64,000 nucleotides of DNA from Quillaja saponaria (taxonomy: Eukaryota; Streptophyta; Magnoliopsida; Fabales; Quillajaceae). How positions within the stretch are numbered: the first letter of the stretch is position 1; the number at the start of each line of letters is the position of its first letter. The stretch covers positions 18,705,994-18,769,993 of the forward strand of contig CM055614.1 of the NCBI GenBank assembly GCA_029379385.1, written 5' to 3'. Under the pieces are notes generated by a model, which saw nothing but the letters and a program-made list of their open reading frames with translations, was not told the DNA's origin and made no database searches. Position numbers and translations under genes: made by a program. Positions 33,141-45,733 of the stretch are shown here, in pieces.

Positions 33141-33640
33141 GAACCTTTGTTCTACTCCACAAATTGCCTCTTCCGTTGTTGGGTTCTTATGCGACCTTGC
33201 TTGGAATTAATAGAATTTTGATTGAATTTAATTCAGATTCAGATTCAAATTTTTTGATTTGATATTCGACGAATAATTTGAATTCGAATTAATATTAAAT
33301 TAATATATGAATTTTACTAAAAGATCATATATATATTTTTTTTATCAAAATATCCCCAAATATTCGAATTCAAATTCAAGTATTAGGAATTAAAATTGAA
33401 TTCAAATAATAATCTATTCGAAATTATTCGATTCAAATTTCACCCCTAGTATTATGTGGATCTGGGTTGCATTATTGTATTTTTAAGGAATGGAGGATGA
33501 TAGAGGAATCAATATGTTGTTGTTTTTATTTTTATTTTTTGTAATTATTAATATAATTTATTTATTTATTCAAGTGTTAATTTTTTATTTATTCATTTAT
33601 CACATAGTATTGCCACCTAGAATTATGCTTGCCCATGTCA
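33141..33640. repeat. Flank duplicated at 63,002-63,570
   Basis: The stretch starting 'ggaacctttgttctactcc', through a TTCGAATT-rich part (33,235-33,460) to 'attgccacctagaattatgc', is repeated at 63,002-63,570 in the same order and orientation. The frame at 33,490-33,693 is a T-rich chance frame. Confidence 0.8.
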
Positions 33641-35157
33641 TCTTGAGTTGGCTTGAAAGGAGCGGTGAGAAGCTCTATGACTCTGTCTGTTAATCTGTGG
33701 AGGAGGGAAGACCAGCTAACAAGAAGCAACTATAAAATGAAGATATGGAGCAACATCGGAGTTAAGACTCATGAGGAATTTCATTGGTTGGGAGAATCAA
33801 TGAAAAGAAAAGTTTCCTGCAAGGACTTGGTGGGCATTGAGGTTGGCAATAAATCCATGGAGAAGAACGGAGAAGAAAAAAAAAGGTGAAGTACCAGACA
33901 TAGACAGTTAAGATGATGAACTTGGTTACGAAGAGGAAGATAGAGATGGATATCCGCTATTAGGGTTTCAACTTGGTCATTGTATTTAAAATTTTTAAAT
34001 TTGGTCATTCTTCTTTCATTTTAATATTAATTTTGGTCTTATACAATCATTGTTGGTCAATATTCTATCACAATCACAATAGTCAATAATAATATTACAA
34101 TTTAAATAAATAAATTGAAGTATATAAATGATTAAATATAAAATGAGTCGAGAAAGTGTAAAACGCTGAGATACAACAGCTTAGCTACTACACACTATAT
34201 GTCTCTCAATTCTCTGCACAAGAAAGAGATGAATTCACTCTACCCACACATTTCCTTGCCCAATATATAGTAGAATATAAAAAAATGGAATTATACGCGA
34301 GTTATGTGTATGTAGAGTGTTGTACATATAAGTACTAGTGAGTAGTTTAGAAATTGTGATAATGAAGGGTGTATGTAGTAGTATGATTTTGTAACTCTTA
34401 TATCAAAATAATAATTAAAATAAATACACAATTTAAAATTGAAATGAATAAAGAATTAAGTTATATAAGTTACAAAATCAAATATTGAATTGTAACAATT
34501 TAATTGTCATAAAATGCTTTAAACCCTATTATTCAAAACTTTAAACTTTTAAAACTCCCACCAATCTATTATTCAATAAACTATCCAAATAAAGAGAAAT
34601 TGAAATAGAAAAGCAATCATTTCTACTAATTTACAAACCAGAATTATTTAAAAGATGATAGTAAGATAGATTAATAATACAAAATGATATAATTCTAACA
34701 TTTACAAATAAAGGTCACCATAAAAATATAAGAAATTTCGTAAAATGAAAGAAAGATTTGAAGGAAATCCACATATGAGACTTAACTGAATTTTCTTTTC
34801 TTTTTAAACATAGTGATTTATTTACAAATACAATAAAATTCTAGGGACACAAAATTTAATTTAAATTTTATAATTATATCATACTGACTCAAAAAGTTTA
34901 ATTATGTTATTATCTAAGTCACATTTCCTGTACATGCTTTATTCTTAGATTTACTAAAAAAAATCATGGAAGGAAGTCTACTTTTGAAAAAAAAACAAAA
35001 GTAATGAATAATTTAAATAAAATTTATTTGTTTCTTGGGTAGAAAAAAGAAAAGAAAAGAAAATAAGCAAATTTTTTTTATGTAGATGATTAGTGGATTC
35101 TATATATTTTAAAGAAAAAAAATAAAATTCTGGAGCAAATTACACTCCCCACCCTTA
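33641..35157. other. AT-rich stretch without a supported gene
   Basis: The frame at 33,653-33,889 has no recognised domain. A piece near 34,965-35,095 ('aaaaacaaaagtaatgaata') recurs at about 63,780-63,900, and 'aggtcaccataaaaatata' near 34,712 recurs at the window end. The duplicated material therefore extends here in a rearranged order. Confidence 0.5.
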
Positions 35158-37144
35158 GGGCTAGTTTGGTACGTAGAAATATTTTTGTGGAAATGGAATG
35201 GGAATGGAATGAAATGATCATTCTATTCTATTATTTGGTAGCGTCGGTAAGAAATAATTATTTTATTTTATTTATTTATTTTTTATACAGTTTTTAACCT
35301 GAAAAAATATAAAATTATACTAAAATGAGAAAAATATCTCTCAATAGATAAAAAAAATAAAAATATAACATAGTTTATGATATATATATTTCTTAATTTT
35401 TTAATTATTTTTTTTATAAAAATTATGTTATATATTTATCATTATTATTAATAATTAATTAATCAATTATTATCGTTATTTATATTTATTTTATTATTAA
35501 TTATATTTATTTAGGGCAGTGTTATATGAATGCCTCAAAACTACTAGGTATACGAAATGGGCCCACCTTTCTTGTAGAAGCAAACAGTTCCAGCTTTTTT
35601 TTTTTTTTTTTTCTCTTCTCTCTTTTGATTTTTTTTTCAAGCTCATATATTTTTTCTGTCCTTTTTTTTTCTGTCAATCTCCTCTCTCAAAATTACTGAC
35701 CAAGAACCCAAGTTGCTTCAAAGTTGAAACAGCTACACCGAGTTCCAACAATGGCACAGCTTTTCTAAACCAATTCACTTCCATTATTTCTCTCATAAGC
35801 ATAGATATTCAATAGGTGGGTTGTTATTTCTTTGGCTTCTTGTTCCTTTTTCTCCTCCTCTGCCTAATGAGAAAAAACTAGCTATCTTTTAACTAACTCT
35901 AAATCTGAGCTGGACCTCAATAGTGACTAAAAATTTATATCAGAAGAAAGACCGCTCTTTGGCTTTAGATTTGATAAATCCATAATTGTCCAAAATTGGA
36001 ACAACATCTTAGAAGTAGTACTACGACTTTTTGTTGAATATAATATTGTAGGTGTTGTCTTGTTGTGCTTGGAATGTGTGGGATTACGAGAAAATAATGA
36101 AGAAAAAAAAAGAAATTTGTTTTTCTTCTCTGGTTCATTGTAATTTTGCTTTTCCTTTGAAAGTCTTCTCTCTTTAGTCTACGTGTGTATGTATTTGTTT
36201 GTAATTTTTGTTCTCAAAGAGCAAGTTGGTGTTTGCTACAACTATGTTGTAGTTGGAAATGGGTTATTGCTGTAGCTAGTTGGTTGAGGACATTCGTCAA
36301 ACACTATTGAGGAAACATTAATCGCGCTTTCAATTCATTTCATCCCTCACTTTACAGTGTTTTCAAATATTAAAAAGACACCAGAATTTATAGCTCTTCT
36401 GCAACGCCGCCATAGTCATACCCTCTCTAGCCTCTGCCCTGCTCTGCTACTACTCCAATTTAAGCCTCCAACCTATTTTCTTTGCCAATGTAGTGTAATT
36501 GTGCTTATGAAAGAAATAATGGAAGTGAGTTGATTTGGAAAGATTGTTCCATTGTTGGGTTCTTGATCAGTAGTTTTGGAGAGGAGATAAAAGGGATAGA
36601 AAGAGATAATATGTGAGCTTGAAAGAAAACTAAAGTAGAAAGTATAACAAAAAAAGAATAGGTCGTTTTGCTTTTTTCAAGAAAGATGGGCCCATTTCGT
36701 ATACCTAGTAGTTTGTTCACATATCACTACCCTTTAGTTATTATTGCTTATTTCCTATTTTCATTATTTATTAATATTAATATTTTAGTTTAAACTTATT
36801 TAACTAATTTATTTATTTAACATTAATTATTTATTTGTAATTATATTATTTACTATAGTATGAAGGGTACTATTTTTGCCCTTTGACTAAAATGAATTAA
36901 TTTTTTATGTTTATATTTTATATTATTTTGTATTATTTAATATGATATGAATGGTATTTTGTCATTTGACTAAATTAAATATATTTATTATTTAATTTAT
37001 ATATTGTAATATTATTATTTTATTTATATTCAACTTTCTATTTAATTATTTATTTTATATGATAAAATAGTTTTTTTTTTTTTTTTTGTCATTTAATTAA
37101 ACTAAATCGATTCTATAGAAATAGAAATGAACAATCCCACCCCC
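35158..37144. mobile_element. PIF/Harbinger-like MITE (copy 1), interrupted
   Basis: It starts GGGCTAGTTTGGTACGTAG after TTA. With the nested element (35,514-36,732) removed, it is about 770 bp. It matches the inverted copy at 60,646-61,446 over most of its length, including 'gaaatgatcattctattcta' and 'tatctctcaatag'. The right end (near 37,144) has lost part of the inverted repeat. TTA/TAA target duplications and GGGC termini point to PIF/Harbinger (Tourist-like); the family is an inference. Confidence 0.7.
35514..36732. mobile_element. hAT-like non-autonomous element with long inverted repeats
   Basis: The ends GGGCAGTGTTATATGAA and (inverted) GGGTAGTGATATGTGAA lead into inverted repeats of about 250-300 bp (35,514-35,815 and 36,475-36,732), sharing 'aaactactaggtatacgaaa'. 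The flanking 8-mers tttattta (35,506-35,513) and tttagtta (36,733-36,740) match at seven of eight positions, as in hAT elements. The frames in the two arms (35,519-35,815 plus, 36,505-36,720 minus) are the same sequence in mirror image, which shows they come from the arms and are not two genes. Confidence 0.8.
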
Positions 37145-37640
37145 TAGGTGGCTTTGATGATTTTTACTTTTATAGAATATAATGCCCAGAATAGCATGAG
37201 CATTCTAAGGCTAAAAATATATCAAATGAAAATAGCATCAAACTATGATCAATATATGCTATTTTCATTATTGATTCTTTGGGTGATTTTATTAAAAACT
37301 AGATGTTTCCAAGAAACATTAGAAATCAGATAAGCTTAATTTAAGCTTGTATGTCTCAACCATTATTTCGAGATATCCAACTAGTGTCGTTTTGAGACAT
37401 ATCTCTAAATTGACAAAACCGTCATACTTAAAACAGAGACAAAGTCTCAAGATTTTAATGCAATGACATGTCATATATAAATAATTATATGTGCGCATAC
37501 AATATTAATTATATTACAATGAAAATAATTATATCATCATAACACCCCATCCAATAAGGATGTATTGGGTCATAAAATAGCATACATAATATACTAACTA
37601 GTTTGAATATAACAAACTCTCACTAAAAAAAACATCAGAG
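37145..37640. other. AT-rich stretch without a supported gene
   Basis: The frame at 37,148-37,333 is not recognised. The right part may be the 3' end of the minus-strand copia remnant. Confidence 0.4.
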
Positions 37641-37740
37641 GACTCTACAATACTCACATTATTAACATAGCTTTTGAAAACCCCAATTATAAGTCTCCTG
37701 GTTAAAGGATCAGCTAATATTTTTTTATATCATTATGTTC
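37640..37740 (-). pseudogene. Ty1/copia pol C-terminus remnant
   Basis: On the minus strand this reads Asn-Ile-Leu-Ala-Asp-Pro-Leu-Thr-Arg-Arg-Leu, close to the conserved copia RNase H C-terminal motif (Ile-Ala-Asp-x-Leu-Thr-Lys). It continues with Val-Phe-Lys-Ser-Tyr-Val. It matches the orientation of the primer site and LTR at 40,465-40,838, with most of pol lost between them. Confidence 0.5.
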
Positions 37741-38879
37741 AAACATAATGTCTCTCTTTTTTTTTAATGCCAAGCGGTGGAGTAAGATCCACATAAATCA
37801 ATGTGAAAAATCTCTAACAGACTTGAACTATGGATTTTCCCATTTTTGAATGTTTTGGTCAATTTACTCCGATGCAATTAACTCAAAACCTTAAGTTTCC
37901 AAAAACAAGTAAGGAGAATAACATCCTTTATGAGTTTTTGAACTATTTCCCTTAAAATTTGACTTAGATATTTATGCTAAAACATTTAGGATTTATTTAT
38001 TTTGTTTAGAAATATTTTGGACACAAATTTTCATTCAATGAAAAGAAAAGTATTACATATGGAGAAGTTAAACATATCCACTAATAATTTTAGAATTTAA
38101 AGTATTTGAACTTTAAAATTACCAAAATTAAAAATAAAATGACCATGTTGTCTAATGAGGAAATTTAAATAAAATTTCACCAACATGTTTAAAATCACTT
38201 TCGAACATAAAAGGTGACTCCAACAAATCCAATTTGATGTCATTCCCGACTCAAAGTTTTAACCCTAATTCACTTAGCTTTCTTTTAAACACATTTCTTA
38301 GTTATTTAACCAAGACTTGAATTTAAGGTAATATGCCTTCACTTGACCTCTCTTACTATAGTAGAAGCATATTAGGTCCATTTTCATGACAACCTTAGAG
38401 CCACCCAAATTAGGTTTTTGGTTGTTACCATGCCCTTCAGTATTTGAGAATTTTGTTTTTTGATAAGTATAATTCAACTTTACCCTGAAATTGTTGCTAA
38501 AGCTATGTTTGAACTGAGAAACTTAAAATTTACCCTCAATTTGAGACAAACCACTCGTGAGGTGTTAAGAGATAGACATTTTAAGGTAGATTAGGCTTTA
38601 CTTATTAGATTTCTCCCATTTTTTAAAAAACTTATTTCTAAGTATTAACGCTAACAACATGAAGAGAAACAAGATTATCACCACACATCGTTAAATCATG
38701 TCCATAATTTTTAGGAAAAACTAAATGCTTTGCTTCCACTGCTTAAAATTTAATCCAGTCAACAATTCAATGGAAGTGGTATTGTTTTTAACAACAAATG
38801 AGATGATTCAAAATAAAAGAATGCAACATTCCTAAGAATCAGGATAATTAATAACCAAAAATAAAAAGTTATTCTTCAT

Positions 38880-39460
38880 GATTCCAAGGCACATCATTAC
38901 AAACTCCTCTTTGGGTAGAGAATGCAACATGCTATTAGGATCTTACATTCAACCCATGAAACCAAAACATGAAAGCATCATTGGTTTCAAAAAGTCTATC
39001 TTCTTTGGTCAGATAAACCTTCTAAGCTTAAGAGGAATGCAATATGATAATCAAAAAAGGTACTAAATGACCAAGAATAAGAATTTTTTTTATATGAATC
39101 CAAGTTGCATTATTACAAACTTTTACTTTGGGGAGAGATTATAACATGCCATTAGAATCTCATGATCAACCCTTGAAAACAAAACATGAGACCACCCTAG
39201 CTTTTGAAAAGTTCATCCCCTTTGAGCAAATAAACCTTTTATGCAAAGATTGTAACATGTTAAACAATTGGAGTAATTAACGACTGAGAATAAAAATAAT
39301 TCTACATGGATCCAAAGTGCTTCATTACAAACTCCACTTTGGGCAAAGAATGTAACATGCTATTAGGATCTCATGATCAACCATTGAAATCAAAACTAGA
39401 GCATCCTAGCTTTCAAAAAATCTATCCCCTTTGGGAAAATAAACTTTCTAGGCCAGTATA
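38880..39460. repeat. Three tandem repeats of about 214 bp
   Basis: Units start at 38,880, 39,096 and 39,308 (gattcc/gaatcc/ggatcc) and share 'cattacaaactcc.ctttggg', 'aacatgctattaggatct' and 'caacccatgaaa.caaaac' with substitutions. The third unit is shorter. They lie in the internal region of the minus-strand copia remnant. The small frames at 38,878-39,066 and 39,306-39,497 are the same frame in units 1 and 3, which need not mean coding. Confidence 0.85.
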
Positions 39461-40461
39461 CCCTAAACCACATGTTTCATGTATTTGCAAACTTTAGACA
39501 AAATTGAATTAAAACAAAAGTTTTCTACCAACACATGTGATTATGATAATATTTAGTTCTAACTAGGAAGAGTACCTATTGTTTTTAGTTTCATAGCATA
39601 CAAAACATGAAAACTCAACAAGCTTCTACAAATATGTGCAATTATATTAATTTAAATATAACAAAATAGCATGTTCTAATAGTATAATTCATGTACCTAA
39701 TTTCTCCAATTTAACCATACCAATAAATCACAAATTAAAAATTACATAGGTTATAAAAATTGGGGAGGAAAAAGAGCACCAGAGGTCGGCATGTGGAGTA
39801 CATGCATCCCCTGGTGCTCGTGGGCTTCAACCTGAACGGGTGGGTTGGTTGTCTTCAACCTCTAACCAGGTCTGTTTGACTCGGTCTTAAGGTATTCTGG
39901 TCTTAACAAATCCGATTCGAAATTTTATGTTTTCTCCTTTTTAAAAAAATATTTTTTTATGCCTTCTCTCCAAGATTTTTGTATGGGTTTTGCTTTAAAT
40001 TAATATTCTAACCAAAACCGTAAAACAATTTCATGTTATATCAAGTAAAAATGCTAATCAATTGAATTTGAAATTCTATGAACTAATCTAACTCTAATTC
40101 AAAAAGAGATTTTTCTTAAAAAAAACACGGGTTAAACTAATTGATTTGATTTTAATGGTGCATAATAACACACTAGAACAACATGAAATCTTAACTTTTC
40201 AAATCCAAAAAATTAAATTAAATTTTATGTCAAATCGAATCTTAAAATTCAAAATTTTGAACTTATAATTGATGAAAACATACAAATAATATATCAAGTT
40301 AAAGATATTTCGATCAAAGAGGAAAAAAAACCCTAATGTTAGAAACTCAATCCTATACATTTAAGGTTTTGATTTTTGAGTTAAAAAATTTGACTTAAAT
40401 GAACCATATTATTTTATGTTAATTAAATAAATTTTAAGGTTCCAAATTCATGTATATCCAG

Positions 40462-40476
40462 CTCTAATACCACCTG
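40462..40476 (-). promoter_or_regulatory. Met-tRNA primer-binding site (copia remnant)
   Basis: On the minus strand this reads GGTGGTATTAGAGCTGG next to the LTR. One change from the Met primer motif. Confidence 0.6.
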
Positions 40477-40838
40477 TAAATAATTACAGGGAATACATAA
40501 ATTTATAACACAATAATTATAAATAATCGTATACTTGATTGAGCCATAGAAGCGGAATATAAGAATCCTCAAGCAAACACACCTTAAATCGAATCCTTAT
40601 ACAGCTAGGTATTCTTCTCCATACTCTCTACTTAATGACAGTTCTCAATGGAGGATGATACATTGACTGAGATAGGAGAGAGGACTTAGTCCATTTATGA
40701 TCAAACCCTAAGAGTCATCCTATAAGGACTTCTTGAGCCCTATCCAAATAATTGCATAAACCAATGGACTCTTATTAGCTTGTCTCAATTTTAAACCCAT
40801 TACAATTAATGACAACATATACATGGAATTTCTAACAA
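40477..40838 (-). mobile_element. Probable Ty1/copia 5' LTR
   Basis: On the plus strand it runs from TGTAAATAATTACAGGG to 'ggaatttctaaca' (about 362 bp, TG...CA). It sits beside the minus-strand primer site. The matching 3' LTR was not found. 37,741-40,461 is its decayed internal region with no intact gene. Confidence 0.55.
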
Positions 40839-40880
40839 AACAATCATAGTATATTTGACACGGTTACTTATTTTTACAAT

Positions 40881-42270
40881 CTAAAGCAACAGATTGGACA
40901 CACAGACAGCATTCATGAACTCCTCATCCAATTCAATTGCTCTCATTGAATTTGGTGATAGGCAAATTTCTAAGTCAATGCTTCCACCTCCTTCATGCCC
41001 TGGGTAAGCAATTAGATTCCCATCATGCTTATTTGCATATCTACTGCGAATTGCTACAGCTTTACCCATTCCAAAAATTCATTTCCCTACATGTTGAATC
41101 TTGGTGAGCTCCCAACTACCATACATATGGATCAACCAACTAATCAGTTTGGTAGACAGTAGGAGTGTACAGCCAAGCTTGAAGCCACTCACACACAATC
41201 TTAGCAGTATGGTTTGTGACAGCCGGGTGCAATTTCCATGCTGCCCACCCTAGACTGTTTTCAAGTAGCTCAACAGCTGGGGCAATTGCCATAACCACAT
41301 TAAATGAGTTCCCGAAATAGTCCCAGGGCAGCAGTGGGTTCAATCTTGATCTATTATTAATGGCCAACTTGCAGTTTGTCATTTGATTATATGGTAGATG
41401 ACGTGCATGAGTTATGGCTTTCCAAACAAGTGCTAACAAGGACTAGAACGAAGAGATTTTGTTGGTGTTGAACTCTGCATTTGCATTAGCTTTTAGTTTT
41501 TGCTATGGATTCTGCTGAGAAGTGGAAAATTCTCTCTTTGTGGTCTGATGATTCATATCGACTAATGAACTCGTCATGGTGTTTAAATGGAAGGTTAAGA
41601 ACTCGGCCATAGCCATCAGGGAACCAGCGGTTGTGGATTGGTGGGCGTGAAATAGAAACAGAAATCTCTTGATCCTGTCCTTGTGCTTGCAATTGAAAGA
41701 TCTGAGACCATATGTTAAGGAAATGCGAGTATGACATTCCATCAACGCAATGATTCATGGAACACCCAATGAAGATACCATCTATAAGTTCTGTCACTTG
41801 AATGGAAAGCAATGAATTGGTGTGACCATCATGGTTAGCTAATCTGTCATGGTCGAAAAATGATTTAACAATTACCGGTACGTTGACTGGGGAAAGGATA
41901 TCAAATACCTTCATGTCTAGAGTTGCATAGATAAGTTTAGCTCCAGTGCTATTGTTGCAGTCATTGAAAAAAATGTATGAATGTGGGTCTTCACTCTTTG
42001 TGTTATAAGACGGCCTGATAATGGATAGAAATGAACAAGAGCAAGCGAAAGGGAGTGCTTAAGCTTGTCCAAGAAAGTCTTGATGAATTCTTCTTGGTTA
42101 TGATCTGGTGCAGGAGGTGTGTTGAAAAGCAGGCCCTTTTGGATATAGTGTAATGATGACAGGGCAATATCACATGGTGAAAGGTAACATGGTTTCTTCA
42201 ACTCTTCTGTGGTGTACAATGGTTTGATCAAGCATTCCGAGATGTGGCTGACAGAAGGGGAAGAATTCAT
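40881..42270 (-). pseudogene. BAHD acyltransferase pseudogene (At3g50280-like)
   Basis: BAHD enzymes transfer acyl groups from CoA to alcohols or amines in the cytosol. The start is probably the ATG at 42,268-42,270 (Met-Asn-Ser-Ser-Pro); no intron is seen and the 1,390-bp span fits a 440-460-residue family member. Readable parts are Lys-Pro-Leu-Tyr-Thr-Thr-Glu-Glu near the N-terminus, Phe-Tyr-Pro-Leu-Ser-Gly-Arg-Leu, and a Tyr-Pro-Gly-His-Glu-Gly-Gly-Gly C-terminus. Damage: a frameshift near 41,998; a frameshift near 41,490 and an in-frame TAG near 41,449; stops near 41,138 and 41,091; and a 2-bp insertion in the DFGWG-like motif near 41,077. The HxxxD motif (41,741-41,752) has lost one residue: His-Cys-Val-Asp-Gly. 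Confidence 0.9.
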
Positions 42271-43651
42271 CTTTGAAGGGTAGTCAGAGGAGTTGGAGCT
42301 CTCCTTGCTGCTCTTATGGGTTCTTATGTTTTTCTCTTTTGATCTTCCTGTGCACAACACACATTGGTTTCTGTTGTTCACTCAGCAGCTCTTAGTCAGT
42401 CAATTACTTGTTTAGTTTCAATTTTTTAAAATCACAAGTTGGAAACTAGGTGTGCACATAAAGTAAAGTCTTGGACTTTCCAAATAGGCTTTTGGAGCAT
42501 TAGTTAGGTCATTCAATCAAGGATTCTTTAATTTTCTCATTTGTCTTGATTCAGACTATAGAGAAAGTTTAAAATAAAATAAAGGCCAATAACGAATGGC
42601 ATCTGTTCATTTTGTTTTTGATAAGTGGTTCTTGATTTATAACAAGTTTTACACCACAACAACCTTGTTTTGTTATTGTCAATACATAGCCTGTCTTAAC
42701 CAATTCTAACCTGACACATGGATTTTCACTCAGCAGCCAAGGACTAATAAATGAAAAACATTTTCCAGCAGCTTGGCCAATGAAGTCAGCTATAAATATC
42801 CCCTAAATTAACAGAAAAAGGTGTGAAAAAAATTATACTTATCAAATTGAATATAAAATTAGAATTATTTGATTATCTTACCAAACTCATTCTAACTTGA
42901 TATTCGAGTGATTTTAGGGATATCACTACTGGATTCAACTCCCTAACCCTACCTTATAGATATAGAGATCGGACAGTTGATAAATTAACGGTTATATTTT
43001 TAATATGTACAAAAATATTATGTTGCATAACTGAATTGATAACTGGTTTGGGAATCTCTTTTTCTTTCATAACCATATTTTAAATCCAAAAGAATCTGAA
43101 ACATGCTTTTATTGAAATCGAAAATATTGGATTTCTTGGCTATTTGTTCTTGCCATCACAACATGAATTTTTATAGACTAATTTGCACCGACTGAAAGTG
43201 CTTTGTCAAATCAACTTTATGCCGGCTATAACTTGGTCATGATGCCAGCTAACTTGAATTCCTCTCTATTTTAAAAAAACAATAAAATTCCTAAGCAAAA
43301 TAAATAAATAAAATCTAAGGACAAAGTGAGTTTATAGTAAACTATAGTTACAAAAAGCAAACTCTAATCTTTTCGGTGCTTTTACCACCTTAAAACTATA
43401 TCCTTCCATGAAAATTTGAAACCTTCATCATGTATTTGAAAGAATATAACAAGTACTATATTTATATTAGTGTGAATGAATTGAACAAGAACCCAGCAAT
43501 TAATCAACCAACTAAAAACCAAGAAAACATCAAAGGCATACAAGAAAAATGATGAAGACTTGACGCAAAGTTTAACCCTATCTACCATTCAAAACTTAGT
43601 TCACTTGGTATAGTACTGAATTTTAAGTCATTTCTCTTTATTTTGGTGTGG
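42271..43651. other. Upstream flank of the BAHD pseudogene, no gene seen
   Basis: Ordinary AT-rich sequence. No TATA box could be assigned to the pseudogene. The frame at 43,382-43,588 is a hydrophobic chance frame. Confidence 0.4.
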
Positions 43652-43857
43652 AGACCAAGTTATTTATTCCAATGGACTCTTTCACATGCCAATTATATAA
43701 TGGTTGGTTGTCTTCATCACCTACTAATATTTAACTTTTTTTTTTCTCTCTTACCAGACCAAGTTATTTATTCCAATGGGCTCTTTCACATGCCAATTAT
43801 ATAATGGTTGGTTGTCTTCATCACCTACTAATATTTAACTCTCTTTTTTTCCTCACT
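43652..43857. repeat. Tandem duplication, 104-bp unit
   Basis: Two nearly identical units begin 'agaccaagttatttattcc' at 43,652 and 43,756 and end in T-rich tracts of different length. Confidence 0.9.
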
Positions 43858-43999
43858 TACCAAATTATTGATCAATTTTAATTATAGAGTAAACGATCAT
43901 ATGAATAAACCATATGTAGGAATCATTTTCTTTTGAGAAAAGCACTAAGAATAAAATAACACATAGCACCATGAATAACATTAAGAAAGTTCATTTTCT

Positions 44000-44215
44000 A
44001 TTTGTCCCATATTCGGATTCGAATACAATTTTGAATTTGAACTTGAATAAAATTTTAAAGTATATAATTTTTTAAAGTTATTTCAATAAAAATATATCAT
44101 TTTGAATTATTTTGTCGAATATCGAATCGAATAATAAATTGTCCAGATTCGAAATTGAATTGAAATTTTTTAATTCGAATAATCTAGTTCAAATTACACC
44201 CTACTCCTTGATTCC
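44000..44215. repeat. TTCGAATT-rich AT repeat
   Basis: This is the same kind of sequence as 1-235, 33,235-33,460 and 63,090-63,380, and ends 'aaattacaccctac'. The following 44,216-45,700 holds no recognised gene. A short (agttagg)n run lies near 45,390-45,415. Confidence 0.4.
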
Positions 44216-45733
44216 AACAAGAATTAGATTTTAAACCTTCGAGCTCTAATCAAATTGTAATCACTGGAATGTCGTAAAAGCTATTGATGAGTTTCATTTA
44301 AAGGATATATCAATATTTACTTAAATAATATATAAAAAATAATTTAATGATAATCTTCTATTCAGAGATGTTCACGGACTTCTTAATTTGTGCTTCTTCA
44401 AACCCTTCCATTTGTATGATCAACTATTATCTCCCTCTTCCCTATGCTCTATATTTTCTTGCTCTAGAGTCATTTTTGGAAAAAGGAAACAATTTTACAG
44501 AGTTTGAGAAAATTTGAGATTCTTTTGTGATCTATTATTATTTCCATAATCTAAACAACTTATATGGAAATCCTTTGGTGAAGTTGTTGGAAATTTTCAA
44601 ATAATTAAGAGGAAATTGTTAAATTAATGGTAAATGAGGAAATTCAATATGAGAAACTAACAATTGACAAATTGTAGTACACATTGGAAAACAAAAGGAA
44701 AATGAGTTTGGGTTATATCTATTTGGTATAAAACAAAAAGTAGTGTCTTATGGTAAAACATAATGTTATGGCTTTTAGTTTAAAAATAGAATAATACGTC
44801 TTTTGATTGTGAATGTTAGGATTGTATCCTCTTTGAAAAAGTTAAACATTTCATAAGATACCCTTTGAAATTTATAAATACCAAACAATTTTCTATATTT
44901 TAAAAAGAAGATTTGATAAAAGATAATTGTTCTTCTTCTTCTACATTTTTCTTAGTTTCATATATATTTTTTTAAACTTACTTGTTGTAATGTCGTTCGC
45001 AGTAGGGTGCAAATTACAGTTTTAAAGATAGAGTGTCTAATATTCGATCGGGGGTTAAAAGTTTAATTCTCATTTAGATTGTTTGTAATTAATTTTCCAA
45101 AAAAAGCTTATGTGAAGCACTAGATGTCATTTTTTAAGGAGGGTGGAGGTGAAAGAGAAGAAATGCAAAATTTAAAGAAGTTTATAACTCTTCATAACAA
45201 CATAATCATATTATTGAAAAACATGCATTTGATTATTCATACAGTTTCTTCACTCCTAACTACTTCTTGATAAATCTCTAAAGTAAAGTTATTTCACTAC
45301 ACTTATGAGTCCTAAATTGTGTTAAATCGCTGAGTTTAGAGTTAGATTTCAATTAAAATTGGCATTTTAATCAGATCTTTGTTGTTTAGGAGTTAGGAGT
45401 TAGGAGTTAGGAGTGTTCTATTTCAATTATGGGTAGGTTTGCTGAAAGTAGTTATTCATTTTGTTTTAGTAGTGCCCTAGGTTAAATTGAAGAAGGAGAA
45501 GTTACGGCATGAAGGACTTAAGAGTCGCAGCTCCATAGGAGCTGGAAATTGTGTAGCAAGTTAGATAGCACTGTGCCATGGTAGTACATCATATGGCACC
45601 TTGAAGGTACATTCTCGAGATTGTACGTATCAAGTCAGAGATCTCGATGCCAAAGCAGTATGCATGAGGGAACTGCGGCGCCAGATTTGCAAGTTTAATT
45701 GAGCCAAGTCAAAGAAGATGGAAGTTATGGCGC

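Noticed and set aside
33653..33889. 78-codon Lys-rich frame
   Set aside because: No recognised domain or conserved partner in the duplicated copy near 63,570.
38880..39460. CRISPR-like array
   Set aside because: Units are 214 bp, divergent throughout, with no short identical repeat and spacers. The context is a plant retrotransposon.
42793..42806. TATA-like 'ctataaatatcccc' upstream of the BAHD pseudogene
   Set aside because: It is on the plus strand, pointing away from the minus-strand gene, and is more than 500 bp from its start.
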